Assembly (NCBI GenBank): GCA_946965045.2
Contig: OX337241.1
Location: 1,612,001 to 1,676,000, forward strand
DNA: 64,000 nucleotides
Direction: 5' to 3'
Source: Epithemia pelagica
Lineage: Eukaryota > Bacillariophyta > Bacillariophyceae > Surirellales > Surirellaceae
The notes under the pieces: model-generated
Told to the model about the DNA's origin: nothing
What the model saw: the letters and a program-made list of their open reading frames with translations, nothing else
The model's database searches: none
Part shown: piece after piece, positions 47,301 through 56,410 of the stretch
Layout: the number at the start of each line of letters is the position of its first letter
How positions within the stretch are numbered: position 1 is the stretch's first letter
Translations under genes and position numbers: made by a program

Positions 47301-47881
47301 ACGACGACCCATTTTTCAGTGCTAGCAATGAATGCTTATGGGAAGGCATTCTCTGCGACTTTGATGGCCATATTAGAGGGATTCATCTGGCCAAGAACAA
47401 CCTTGAAGGAACTATTCCATGGGAACTCAGTTTGCTGGTTGACCTTGAAGAGATTGTCATGGATGACAACAAACTCTCTGGTTCGATTCCATCAGAACTG
47501 GGAAGTCTTTCAGCTTTAAAAGTTGTGGATCTTGACAATAACCAATTGACAGGCAATCTCCCATCAGAACTTTTTGACGCGACTGAGTTACGAGTTTTGG
47601 ATTTGGACACAAATTCCTTGGATGGAACCATATCTACGCTTTTTGGACAGCTTACGAATCTTTACTTTCTTCAACTGGACCGAAATGGTTTTACGGGCGT
47701 TTTACCAACCACGCAACTTGGCAACTTGCCCAATTTAAGATATCTTACGTTGTTTTCTAACGATTTATCGGGGACAATATCGGGAGAACTCTGCACGAAA
47801 GAAATCACGCTGTATGCCGATTGTGACGTTTGTGCTGTGCAATCCAATTCGGACTGCTGTACTACATGTCTCAACAGTTAA
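44390..47881 (+). CDS. secreted mucin-like protein with C-terminal leucine-rich repeats, paralog of the giant gene
   Basis: From ATG 44390 the protein is 1,163 aa in one exon. A signal peptide (FSLLLLFISSRTDASG) is followed by SCGYEF and FQYTC, the same short Cys motif as in the giant paralog. A Ser/Thr/Pro stalk of about 800 residues includes three 40-residue repeats. The C-terminal domain has LWEGILC, then LRRs (LEGTIPWELS, LSGSIPSELG, LTGNLPSELF, LDGTISTLFG, FTGVLPTTQL), and ends in CDVCAVQSNSDCCTTCLNS. The LRR nucleotide sequence is much more similar to that of the giant gene than the stalk is, especially around LRVLDLDTNSLDGTIS. The role is probably cell-surface or extracellular binding; no catalytic domain is seen. 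Confidence 0.9.
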   Translation: MIRSSIDYYGSFSLLLLFISSRTDASGVPSCGYEFINGDFQYTCGGGGNTGGGTTPSIGPTLSPLSITSSPTAVPSPSPSRNPTWVPLNQDEITGLPTLAPNNAFEPTRIPTPTPSSNNSPSPTNGPVQGVTPTTGPSTQTTLEPTVTPSRIPTNLSPSHAPTLSPILTNVTTISPTLVPVESPTKEPSQLQTTVPPVSSSSPTGPFTEPQGLTSSPSSSPLVTPTIGLTLPPTTLPSARPTVRPTTLTDSPSTGSNGFTSSPTTVESTTEPSAAPTRGPSQISGQTETPSTLQPTLGGISPTAPSSSLNPTNRPVTTGPSPVSVSQLTAAPTDLAQVTGTPSSPTSQSLPPTSLLTTTPPTIAPTPSPSVLPSMVPSASPSISPSSTPSGTPSALPTASPSSAPSATPESPPSILPTASPSNSPGNSSSAPTPTNPLTTSSPSRANPTLVPVNEDEVTLQPSTSGSVTGMPTAQPAVGITESPSISPTTAPSTELTTGQPSTSGPATGAPSSIPVVGPTTSPSANPSSAPFDQDSVTVPPTPSVSATGAPSRPPVDGPTTSPSANPSSAPFDQDSVTVAPTPSVSATGAPSRPPVVGPTTSPSANPSSAPFDQDSVTVPPTPSVFTTGAPTVLGQTTAIPSVLSPSTTTQFPSVSPSSGVPFAAIPTATPFNQGSITTGPTISPSSSSPAVSVSIPPSSLPSIEPSLAPASNETRIPSFTPTSSSPAVLVSILPSSLPSTEPSLAPASNVTGIPSMTTTSQPSLSPSLTVSIVPASVLPTAPSDEPSSLPSWSPPVSLAPGTTNVPTAIPSSPFPSETASPTIGPSPVTLSKQPTTSPSAKRGSVEPTALLPSFRPSTVTTDVTPIPTSSPSSLDIETSEWPCGITPQEREISIVTRISIEYESATVFGISSSPQYRALDWLVETDPAYICPGVNNTVNLIQRYVLGVLYFETGGDSWTSCSAGSQTGCDDDPFFSASNECLWEGILCDFDGHIRGIHLAKNNLEGTIPWELSLLVDLEEIVMDDNKLSGSIPSELGSLSALKVVDLDNNQLTGNLPSELFDATELRVLDLDTNSLDGTISTLFGQLTNLYFLQLDRNGFTGVLPTTQLGNLPNLRYLTLFSNDLSGTISGELCTKEITLYADCDVCAVQSNSDCCTTCLNS
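45915..46270 (+). repeat. 120-bp in-frame tandem repeat, three copies
   Basis: The unit encoding GPTTSPSANPSSAPFDQDSV and following residues recurs at a 120-bp step (40 codons), with few differences between copies. Confidence 0.9.
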
Positions 47882-48036
47882 GCACGAAGTTCTTGGCACT
47901 AGAGTTAATAAAATCACGTAATAGATCTTATTCTACATCGCTGAAAGGCATCCTATTGGATCTGAATCCAACCATTACTTGTCCATCATTACCGTTTACA
48001 AGCGTGGATTCGTAAAACGAGAGACACTACCAAGTA

Positions 48037-48534
48037 TCATGTTTCCGTTATTGCTGACATTTCGTCATTCAGTTCTTGTAATACAACTTCATTTCCGGTG
48101 AGATGAAGTCGTACGGGATTCTGTGGTATATTCATAACCTCTGCATACATTTCTCGCATTTGATTTTCCGTAACAGTCACACCAAGTTTTTCCGAAAGCA
48201 TGATTGCGGCTCTCTTGAAATCTGGGCCTGTTGTGTTGCTGACATCTTCTTTATTTGCCGACTTTTGGCCTGATTCTTCCTCCGGTCTGTTTGGTGGCTC
48301 TTCTCCCATTTGGCGTTTGCGTTGAAAGCAGTCATGTGCATCTGAATGGACCATGGACCGTAGCTGAGAGGGACGAGTCACGTCGTTGTGATAAGGACCT
48401 CCATGGGATGGCTCTGTATAGGAAGGATTCGAATCGGATTGCGTCGTACTGAGTTCCACCGTGTCATTGTTGCCATACTCCCTCAACCAACTAGAAACCC
48501 CACTTACTGTGGAATCGTTCCAGGTATTCGACAT
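48037..48534 (-). CDS. hypothetical protein
   Basis: The 165-aa frame starts at ATG 48534. The first ~100 residues are polar and look disordered (Ser, Asn, Pro, Glu). The C-terminal ~55 residues could form a small helical domain (DFKRAAIMLSEKLGVTVTE, then NQMREMYAEVMN). There is no signal peptide or membrane segment and I recognise no family. It is convergent with the second LRR gene, whose stop lies 155 bp away. Confidence 0.55.
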   Translation of the reverse strand: MSNTWNDSTVSGVSSWLREYGNNDTVELSTTQSDSNPSYTEPSHGGPYHNDVTRPSQLRSMVHSDAHDCFQRKRQMGEEPPNRPEEESGQKSANKEDVSNTTGPDFKRAAIMLSEKLGVTVTENQMREMYAEVMNIPQNPVRLHLTGNEVVLQELNDEMSAITET

Positions 48535-48930
48535 GTCCCAATGAATCCGGATGAAAACCCAGCAAATTCACAAAGATGTTTGCTCCCTTTGTCTTGATGT
48601 GTACCTCGGTCAACGACGTGTCGTTGCACCTCTATTATCAGCAGATATATCGACAACGAAGCGAGTGTGCGCGGCTTATTCAGTTATTCAGTAGTTCTCA
48701 TCGTCTGTTTGTGGTAGATATCTTTCTTTGTGGGCCATGTCCCCAGCTCTAGCTATAGTTCGGAACTATCGCCGACAGATTCTAAAAGGCACATGTGGAC
48801 TCCACGTGTCGTACACGATGGTTTCACTATATATGTAACAGACTAAATGGAAGCTTGGATTCCTTCCTCCTTGCAAGAGGAGGCCTTTTTTGAAGGTGAA
48901 GAGAAGGCACAAGCAACACGAAGAAAACTC
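48535..48930. other. intergenic, no gene seen
   Basis: Contains the upstream region of the 165-aa gene and probably the 3' untranslated region of the minus-strand gene ending at 48931. Confidence 0.45.
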
Positions 48931-50151
48931 TCAAGCTGTGACAGCTTCCTCATTGGGTACGAATCCGCTGTCGTCTTGTTCCGGGTCGCTTTGCCCATTG
49001 TTGGCTCCGCTGTTGTCCACCTGATCGTCGCTGCTGTTGTTGTTGTTGAAACGGGAACTTTTGGTGCGAACTCGTAGGATGACGAGCACCAGGAGGACTC
49101 CTACAATCAATCCCACCACACCGGAAATACCTGCGGCAGCGGCCTTTTCGAGGCCTCCTCCATCGGAAGAAGATGAAGACGCCGAAAAAGATCCCGAAGG
49201 TCCCAAAGGCTGGGGTACCGACGACTCATCGCTCGACCCGTTGGAAGGTGGGCGATAGTTGGTTTTACTGGGTAGGTTCAAGTTGCCGTCCTCGCGACAG
49301 AGGCGACAATCCAAGCCAGGCCCATAGGGGGAATGCAAGACATGGTATGGGACAAACACCTCGTCGGCCGCACACGCATCTTGGGTAACGGCACAAAAGT
49401 ACTGCTGCCCGGTCATGCAAGCGCCTGTCTGTACTTGATCGCACGTGCACGTGCTAAACATGCTGACGGGATAACCCACCATGGTGACTTCTTGGCCTTG
49501 CGGTGTTTCCCATGGGTTGCAATCGAGAATGTCCCAAACGCAGTATTCCTTGCCGTACAGGTAACCTTCGGTATCGCGTTTGCACTTGGGGTACAAGGTC
49601 TTGAGGGGACTACCGAGGGCATCGACGCGGGTGGTATCAATTTCGAGATTGCACGTGTTGTCGTGCAGCGAGAATCGATCAGCCACGGTACATCCGGTGG
49701 CGTGACTGGTGCACTGACGTTGATCAATGTCGGCCAAGCATCGTCCACCAGCCGACAATTCCGCCATGGGTAAGGCCAAGCAAATCACGCCTGGATTGGA
49801 AGTGTCCGACGCCGCATGCAACTGAGCGCTGCTAAAAAAGGTAAAGGGAGTGCCGTTTCTGCTCGTACTGGGGCAAGCACTGGCTTCCAAGGCACAAACA
49901 ACCTCTTGGCTGGATACACACGCACCCGGACTCACGTAGCGACGGCCTGATTGTTGTTGTTGGCTCATGTTGTTGTTGTTCCTGACAAGATACAGATTCT
50001 TGGTGGCTGTTGGGCGGATTTGTAAAAGAATGTAAGCCTCTTCATTTTGCACAGATGAATCCACAAACTGAAAAGAGATCCGGTGCAGATGGCACCACAA
50101 AATCAATAATAAGGCAACAACAATGAGGCAAAGAGAAAAAGATCGGCGCAT
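48931..50151 (-). CDS. single-pass membrane protein with Cys-rich ectodomain, unknown function
   Basis: The 406-aa protein begins with a hydrophobic segment (SFSLCLIVVALLLILWC) serving as signal peptide or anchor. An ectodomain of about 230 residues carries some twenty cysteines, including CTCDQVQTGACMTGQQYFC and CVWDILDC. A Ser-rich linker follows, then one transmembrane helix (GISGVVGLIVGVLLVLVILR) and a short acidic cytosolic tail. The layout is that of a type I cell-surface protein. I do not recognise the ectodomain family. The Asn run (FNNNNSS) after the helix is encoded by a GTT/AAC microsatellite. It is divergent from the binding-protein-like gene at 50523. Confidence 0.7.
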   Translation of the reverse strand: MRRSFSLCLIVVALLLILWCHLHRISFQFVDSSVQNEEAYILLQIRPTATKNLYLVRNNNNMSQQQQSGRRYVSPGACVSSQEVVCALEASACPSTSRNGTPFTFFSSAQLHAASDTSNPGVICLALPMAELSAGGRCLADIDQRQCTSHATGCTVADRFSLHDNTCNLEIDTTRVDALGSPLKTLYPKCKRDTEGYLYGKEYCVWDILDCNPWETPQGQEVTMVGYPVSMFSTCTCDQVQTGACMTGQQYFCAVTQDACAADEVFVPYHVLHSPYGPGLDCRLCREDGNLNLPSKTNYRPPSNGSSDESSVPQPLGPSGSFSASSSSSDGGGLEKAAAAGISGVVGLIVGVLLVLVILRVRTKSSRFNNNNSSDDQVDNSGANNGQSDPEQDDSGFVPNEEAVTA

Positions 50152-50522
50152 CCCACCACGTGACGGCGCCTGTCTGCCACGGGACTCAGTCCTCCCGTCT
50201 GGCCAGATCGAATTCCCTCATAAAACAAAACATGCACACCAAGAGTCTGATGAAACAAATAATTGTCCAAATACACTCTATTCCTCACAGCCTTTTCTAG
50301 AAGATTCAGAGAACTATTGAACCCATACCCATGTTTCATCGATTGCTGCAAGCACGAGCCTGCAGCGTGCTTGTTGACAGCTGGTGAAATCTTCGAAAGA
50401 TGCTTTAAATTCTTCAAAAGATGCGGCGAGTGAGGTGGCCACTAAACAAGGCTTTGTGAAAAGGATACATAAAAAGATACGGCATTCTTTTGGGAAGACA
50501 GCACCACCATACTTATCGGATC

Positions 50523-51935
50523 ATGACCATGTCTTCTTCCTCCCCGGCCGATGCTGCAACGGCGGCAATTTGGCTCTTGGTTCTTCAGAGCCTTGTCCGT
50601 GGTGTTTGCGCGGGTACATTTACCGACGATCTTGGAGAGACCTTTGATCTTGCCCCCAATTCCAAGCTCATTGTCCGAGCCAACTACGCCCTGTCCTTGT
50701 TCCACATGGGTCTACCGGCTGAAAACTTGGTGGCTACCTACGGCAATTGGATCATTCGCGGTGGTGATGGGTCCACCACAGCGTCCAATGCCAATACCTT
50801 GTACTCGGCGGTTGAACCTACCGGAGAGGATTTGGACTTTCTGAGAAGCAGCACCAACCTCCGTCCGACCTGCTTTGACGACAACACCAGCTGCAACGAG
50901 ATTGGCTATGGAATTCTGGAACAAACCAATACCGAGGCAGACTTTTTTGTCCTCATTGCCAATGGCTTTTACCAAAAGGAGATTTACGCCGAAATGGCCT
51001 CTCGAAACATTCCCGTCATTTTTATTGATACGGCCGCCGAAGCAAACTGTCGCACCGACCAAAGCGGCTCTCCGCCCGACGACGCGACGGAAGTCTTTAA
51101 TGAACATGTTCGTACGGAACAGTGCCGAGGACGCTCTTCCATTGACGTCATTAATCGCAAGTACGACCTTCTGCAAGCCATGGGTTTGCCCATCACCCAA
51201 CAAGCTCAACAAGACCATCAAGCCTTGTGCAACGCGGCGCAGACCTTTTCCAACGCGGCGCAGGCGGCCCGCAACAAGGGGATTCGGGCCATGGCCGGTA
51301 CATTCTTTGTAGCGCAAGAGCCGTCCATTCTTCTTCGACCCATTCTTGAAATTCAAGTCTTGAGGACCCTTGAAGAATTGGGATTGCCCATGATCCATTT
51401 TGGATTATGTGATCATCAATTCTGCGACCTGGCTGGTGGTGGAACAGAGGCCTACCCTCGAAGCTTTTGGTTTTCCGACTGTATTGGGCAAGACTTGGCG
51501 GTTTGCACCTCTCGGAACACGGCGTACCCCGTTGACTTTTGGCTCATTGATACTCCCACATACCCGACGTCCCAAGATCAAGATGTCATTCGTCTCTTTC
51601 CCGACAAGGCGATGGAAGCTGATCAGGTGGCGTACTTTCCTCTAAACTTTGGATCCCTGTCGCCTCGAGCACTGGCCAGTTACCTCAACTATGTAACTGG
51701 CGAGTTGAATCAAGCGACGCGTGTCCACGCTGAAACTGCCTGTACGCCCAACGTGGATGTCACTTCCGATTCCCATACCAACTGGGCGTCGGGAGGTCTT
51801 GAGGGAGGACAGTTTGCCTGCTATGACGCGGATTTCCTCCAGTCGCTGTACTTGGACGAATGCGATGCTCCCCAGGTGAATGGAGCAGCCAATGTTCCTA
51901 GTCCTACTCCAGCCCCTACCCCACCCAGCAAATGA
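50523..51935 (+). CDS. secreted periplasmic-binding-protein-like protein (iron-siderophore/cobalamin type fold)
   Basis: From ATG 50523 the protein is 470 aa with a signal peptide (AIWLLVLQSLVRGVCAG). The mature part resembles class III substrate-binding proteins of ABC transporters. KLIVRANYALSLFHMGLPAE corresponds to the first lobe start and ADFFVLIANGFYQKE with IPVIFIDT to the ligand-cleft strand; a long bridging helix and second lobe follow. Diatoms use such proteins at the cell surface in siderophore uptake (the FBP1 type), but the ligand here is unproven. The C-terminus ends in a Pro/Thr linker (PSPTPAPTPPSK) with no anchor. In the -1 frame directly after the stop, 41 codons encode a hydrophobic tail, so a frameshift may have removed a membrane or GPI anchor. 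Confidence 0.7.
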   Translation: MTMSSSSPADAATAAIWLLVLQSLVRGVCAGTFTDDLGETFDLAPNSKLIVRANYALSLFHMGLPAENLVATYGNWIIRGGDGSTTASNANTLYSAVEPTGEDLDFLRSSTNLRPTCFDDNTSCNEIGYGILEQTNTEADFFVLIANGFYQKEIYAEMASRNIPVIFIDTAAEANCRTDQSGSPPDDATEVFNEHVRTEQCRGRSSIDVINRKYDLLQAMGLPITQQAQQDHQALCNAAQTFSNAAQAARNKGIRAMAGTFFVAQEPSILLRPILEIQVLRTLEELGLPMIHFGLCDHQFCDLAGGGTEAYPRSFWFSDCIGQDLAVCTSRNTAYPVDFWLIDTPTYPTSQDQDVIRLFPDKAMEADQVAYFPLNFGSLSPRALASYLNYVTGELNQATRVHAETACTPNVDVTSDSHTNWASGGLEGGQFACYDADFLQSLYLDECDAPQVNGAANVPSPTPAPTPPSK

Positions 51936-52432
51936 TCACAACGGCTAACATGGCCATTGCCATGACAATAGCACTGATGGCCAAATGGACCTTGTCTATG
52001 ATGTCATCCAATGTTAGTTCTCTCCCTCTCTTGACTCTCGTTGGGCTCGTATGGTAAATTGTGACGTCGTTGCTTACTGTAAGACGTGTTTATGAATGTT
52101 TGGGCTCCGCATCTGCTCCAGGGTTGGACGCCTGGCGAAAAACTGCACACTTTGTATCTTTGAAATAACCCATGGAGAATCATAATATTGTAGGGCAAGT
52201 ACGTAGGTAGAATGGAAGCATCTCGGTTTCGGTTGCCAGGAGGATACATAAATGGAGATGGATTCGTTTGGATTCTCTTCACTCTTGTGCGGTTGAGGGG
52301 AGGGACAATAGAGCACTCTGCTTCCAAAGAGCTCGTACGTAACTTGGTCGTCAGCTTTTGTCTATTGCCGTCCACAGCAGTGATTTGGATTGTCTCGTTT
52401 AGTTTCGATCGATACGGATCAAACACAAGGAA
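51936..52432. other. intergenic, no gene supported beyond the alternative tail
   Basis: 51932-52057 encodes a hydrophobic tail in the -1 frame relative to the preceding gene. The rest shows no feature. Confidence 0.4.
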
Positions 52433-52555
52433 CTCCTACCCCCAAGCGGAGGGGGAGTCATGAGTTTTCGTGACTCGCCTAGTTTTGTGCGTTCGTCGAA
52501 TGCTCTTTTTCTCTCATTCACGAAATCGTACGACTCACCCTCCGCTGGGGAATAG
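52433..52555. repeat. foldback element, ~40-bp imperfect arms
   Basis: 52433-52473 and 52518-52555 are imperfect reverse complements sharing AGCGGAGGG, TGAGTC and TTTCGTGA, around a loop of about 45 bp. It is probably a small MITE or the pair of ends of an internally deleted element, about 130 bp upstream of the GST-like gene. Confidence 0.7.
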
Positions 52556-52685
52556 AGGACCCGAGAAAATAGTAGCCACGTAAGAACGATAATCGCGGAA
52601 GGGCGAGTCCTGGTTGATCGTGATTTGTGGTTTCCTCCAACGCACGCAGAAGAATTTTGCTGGATCCTGTTGTCGACAATTGACA

Positions 52686-53570
52686 ATGCCGAAGAAAGTC
52701 CATCGCTTCATGTCGTCCATGCGTTTTCATTTTTGGAGAGCTACATTACTGCTGGGTTTGTTGGTTGTTCGGTCGTCGTTGCTTCCACTCTCCCATTTCT
52801 CGTGTCAAGCATTGGTTGGCAGCAGTGTGACAAGCTACTCCTCGCTTAGAACAGTGTCATTGGTTGGGAGTCACAGTTCGTACAACCAGTCTCGAAGCCG
52901 GACCAAGAGTGTTGTTTCGAAAGCCACCAAGAAAATCATGGACTCTGTTGCTTCTCGACGTTTGATCACAAACAAAATGTGTCCCTTTGCCCAAAAAGCA
53001 TGGATCGCATTGGAGAAGACAAGCAACGAAGTGCCATACCAGCTGGAACAAATATCCTTGTATGGTCCAAACGGGAAGCCCAACTGGTTTTGGGAGCTCA
53101 ATCCTCAAGGAACCGTTCCGGTTCTGGTTTATAGGGGAGGTGATGACAAGGAGAATGTGGTGACCGATTCGGATTTGATCCTGACGGATATGGAGCAAGG
53201 AAAGGTTCCAGGTTGCCAATCATTGGTCCTTTCTTCACTGGACAGCAGGAGAGCGGATCGCGTTTCCAAATGGCGAAAGATCATGAACCAAAAAGTGTTG
53301 CCCCTGGGGAAAAAGGCAGTCTTTTCTGGATCCTTGTCGCCCCAGTTGCAAACAGTGCTGTCGGAACTGGATGCAGATGTGGTCGGTCCCTTTTTGACGG
53401 GAAATGTGTTTACCACGGCCGATTGTCATGCCTTTCCATTTCTATGGCGCATGCAACAAGAATTTGATTTGTCAGACTACCCCAATTTGGTCCAATGGAT
53501 ACATTACTGCGCCGACCAGGAACCCGCCGTTCGCAAAACAGTTCAATCGGCTTGGTGGTGGTGGTGGTAA
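52686..53570 (+). CDS. glutathione S-transferase-like protein (omega/lambda-like Cys type) with N-terminal targeting sequence
   Basis: From ATG 52686 the protein is 294 aa. A basic start and hydrophobic stretch (FWRATLLLGLLVVRSSLLPL) look like a signal peptide, followed by a Ser/Arg-rich segment, possibly plastid or secretory targeting. The thioredoxin-fold domain begins at RLITNKMCPFAQKAWIALE, where CPFA supplies a catalytic cysteine as in omega and lambda GSTs, and contains NPQGTVPVL with the cis-Pro and VTDSDLI for glutathione binding. The helical C-terminal domain has GPFLTGNVFTTADC and FPFLWRM. Such enzymes usually act as thiol transferases or dehydroascorbate-type reductases. The protein ends in five tryptophans encoded by a (TGG)5 microsatellite, an unusual C-terminus. 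Confidence 0.85.
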   Translation: MPKKVHRFMSSMRFHFWRATLLLGLLVVRSSLLPLSHFSCQALVGSSVTSYSSLRTVSLVGSHSSYNQSRSRTKSVVSKATKKIMDSVASRRLITNKMCPFAQKAWIALEKTSNEVPYQLEQISLYGPNGKPNWFWELNPQGTVPVLVYRGGDDKENVVTDSDLILTDMEQGKVPGCQSLVLSSLDSRRADRVSKWRKIMNQKVLPLGKKAVFSGSLSPQLQTVLSELDADVVGPFLTGNVFTTADCHAFPFLWRMQQEFDLSDYPNLVQWIHYCADQEPAVRKTVQSAWWWWW

Positions 53571-54554
53571 CAACAAGCACCAATGTTGAGACGGAACATG
53601 GTCCTTCCTTCAAAGGCACCATGGTGTGTGCAGTGCCTCCCGTTAACAACATCGGTCAATCATATTTTGTTTGTTGGTGTGAAGTGCTTCCGAATTATCC
53701 GAAACATCTTCTTCTTCTTCTTTCAGTCTTGCCCAGCACTACTAGGGCTAGCTCCGTCGACGCATCTTCCGAGCTTGCGTGCACTAGGTAGCACCAACAA
53801 CAGAAAGCTACTGGATGCTTTTGTCCATTGAAAACTGGAATTAAACAGCGACCATTTAGATCATGGATGAGAGGGCGTAAGAGCTCAGCCAATACAAATA
53901 GAAATGGGACTGCTCACATACAGCTCACCGTACGGCGAAGCCTGAACAGTGAAATACTCTCTTTATACACCACTATAGAAATGGTTTGTTGTTGGTAGGG
54001 GAACACAAGACTCTCACTGTTGTAGAGAATGTACTCAGTCGCGCTTGGGAAGTAGAGAAATGCCCTCTCAAATTGGGAGTTTCGTTGGGGAGGAGTGATT
54101 GTTTGACTCTTGTCTCTCCCGTTGTACTTTTTGGAGCACAGCGAAGGCCGATGACCAAGACACCATGATCTTGTCCCAAGAAGCGTTCAAGACTTTTCGT
54201 AATAACGTTGCAACAACGTCGGCAACTCTTTTCGATCGTTGGGTTCCACTTTGTCGGTCGCCACGAAACTTTCTTGCTTAGCCCTCCTGTTTGATTTTTG
54301 CCAAAGACCAACCACCACAAACTCACGCCCTCGCCCAAACTCGAAAGGAAAAGTGGCATTCAGTCTCTCTCCACTTTTTGGTGAATGTCCCTTGGACCGG
54401 GATCAAGACAGAGTCGCAGCGCCGTGTCGACATTGACCCACTCTTTCTGAATTTCCCACCTTGATTCAACACAAAACAGGACGGCCTTTTCGATCTACAT
54501 TTTTTCCCATTCCCATTGGTTGTCGGCACTCGCCTAGAAGCATAGATTGTATAA
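53571..54554. other. intergenic, no gene supported
   Basis: Nearly 1 kb with only chance frames up to about 130 codons. It contains the 3' region of the GST-like gene and the promoter of the IQ/coiled-coil gene. Confidence 0.45.
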
Positions 54555-55850
54555 ATGAACATGCAATGCCCTTCATCCCCTCGAAATGTGCAACGATCGA
54601 GGAGTGGAATAAGAGCATCGCCAATAACAGGAGGTCGCCTTCCTGCCACACAATGGAGCATTCATAAGAATAACGATGCCGTGGCGGACTATGAGGTCAA
54701 CAAACCACTCTCCTCTGGTGGTGCTAAACAATCACAGGTTCGTTCCAAGTCGCGTGGCCGAACCAAGCCCCTCACATCGGCCACCAACAAAACGGCTACA
54801 ACCACCACCACCACACGAGCAGGAGCCGCAACAAGAACAGCAACGACGAAATCGAGATTTCCCAGTCGGGCCAAACAAAGAAAAACACCCTCGGCGAGGG
54901 ATTATCAAAGTTGGGACTTTGGAAAACCAAAGACCTTCAAAAAGCCAGCCGTGACACTCAAGAATAAAAAAGCTGCCACGACCTTGCAAAGATTCTTTCG
55001 AGGTTGGTGGACCAGGATCAACTTTAAGCTGGCGCTCATGGAATACAAATTTTCGCACAAACATGAACTGACACTCAAGGCCATGGAACAAATGGAGAAG
55101 GGTGTGGAGAAAAAGAAGCAGTATGAACGAAATAAGCTAGAGGCAGCCTTCCGGGCCAAGGCTCAGGAAGAAGAAAGCAAAAACGGAGGAACCGAGCAGG
55201 TGGTATCCGAGGGCAAGGACATTATTGCGTACTTGCGAAAAGAAAACAAGAAACTGCGCGATAAAAACACCCGTATTCACAAGGCTGCCAAAGGCCTCAA
55301 GGCACAAAATGACCGATTGGAAGGTGTCAATACGCAAACCGATGGAAACATGGATATTTTAGAAACCCATGCCAAGCAAATTGAAGAAACGCACACAAAA
55401 CTCAACCACGTTGTGCCAAAGTATAAGATAAGTGTGGCACAACTGTCCAATGCTGCCGAACAACATCGACAGTACTGTGTTGTGGAACATTCCATCAAGC
55501 TCATGTATGTCAAGTTGATTGGAACGATTGTCGACATGTTGGAGGAACGGAGCAAACAACCGGAACTTACCGACGAAATTGTAGGTCTTGTTCTGGCCAT
55601 GGAAGGCAAGGACAATGACAAACCCTTGCCCGAAAAGTTACCGACGGGCGAGGAAGCCACAGAATTGTTGCCCCATCCTCAATACCACCACAATCCTCAA
55701 CAAGCCAGTCTCGCCAAGAACGGTGGTGGCATCAAATCATCCAAACCAGCAGCATCACAACAACAGTCCAATGGATATGGCAATCACGATGAAGAGGAAG
55801 ATTCCGACTCGGAAGATTACGACGAATATTCCGTGGCTACTTTTGATTAA
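54555..55850 (+). CDS. IQ-motif coiled-coil protein
   Basis: The 431-aa protein starts with ~140 basic, Thr/Ser/Arg-rich disordered residues, including a Thr run. An IQ-like motif (AATTLQRFFRGWWTRINF), a candidate calmodulin-binding helix, lies near residues 140-157. About 180 residues of likely coiled coil follow (EYKFSHKHELTLKAMEQMEK, YERNKLEAAFRA, LRKENKKLRDKNTRIHK). The C-terminus is acidic (DEEEDSDSEDYDEYS). The layout suggests a cytoskeletal or centrosomal scaffold regulated by calmodulin; that is inference. A larger protein with the same IQ-then-coil order is encoded at 57287-59842 on the other strand, so the two are probably an old local duplication. Confidence 0.75.
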   Translation: MNMQCPSSPRNVQRSRSGIRASPITGGRLPATQWSIHKNNDAVADYEVNKPLSSGGAKQSQVRSKSRGRTKPLTSATNKTATTTTTTRAGAATRTATTKSRFPSRAKQRKTPSARDYQSWDFGKPKTFKKPAVTLKNKKAATTLQRFFRGWWTRINFKLALMEYKFSHKHELTLKAMEQMEKGVEKKKQYERNKLEAAFRAKAQEEESKNGGTEQVVSEGKDIIAYLRKENKKLRDKNTRIHKAAKGLKAQNDRLEGVNTQTDGNMDILETHAKQIEETHTKLNHVVPKYKISVAQLSNAAEQHRQYCVVEHSIKLMYVKLIGTIVDMLEERSKQPELTDEIVGLVLAMEGKDNDKPLPEKLPTGEEATELLPHPQYHHNPQQASLAKNGGGIKSSKPAASQQQSNGYGNHDEEEDSDSEDYDEYSVATFD

Positions 55851-56410
55851 TCACTCTATAAATTCAGCGTTATAGTTAGAAGAATAAGAAGAAAGCAGTG
55901 TAGAATTGCGCCGACTTCGGACCTCCTTTCCATAACGCATTTGATTACTTTAATCCATCGCATGAGTTCGTCAATAAGTTTCGTCGAAAGAACCATGGTT
56001 AGTTTTTGGCATCCCTCCTTTGTCAACCTCCAATATTCTAGCAAGATGCAAAGCTTTTGGTATATCGGTAATCGGAAACATACAATTGTTTCTATGTTAG
56101 GCTATGAACTTTCCGTGGAAATGCTCCCAAAGTGTGAAGGTCATTGTACCCCCACACCCAATTTGTTTCCTGAATGATTCCCCCTCCCCAAGTCAAATCG
56201 TCCTATCTAAATTCTACACTATTTAAAGGTGACACAACTGTGTTTCTCTCTCACTTAACAATTCTATCAGGCCCAATGGAATCCAGACAAATATCGTTGA
56301 TTGGCCATAAATCTACGGTCTCGCGTCTCGCGCCCGATTTTCATGTACGCGTATTCGTATTAACTGGACTCCAACTCTACGAACAGAAATCAAGCCATCG
56401 TTGATTGGCA
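55851..56410. other. intergenic, no gene seen
   Basis: Contains the 3' region of the IQ protein gene and the upstream region of the small disordered protein; no other feature is supported. Confidence 0.45.
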
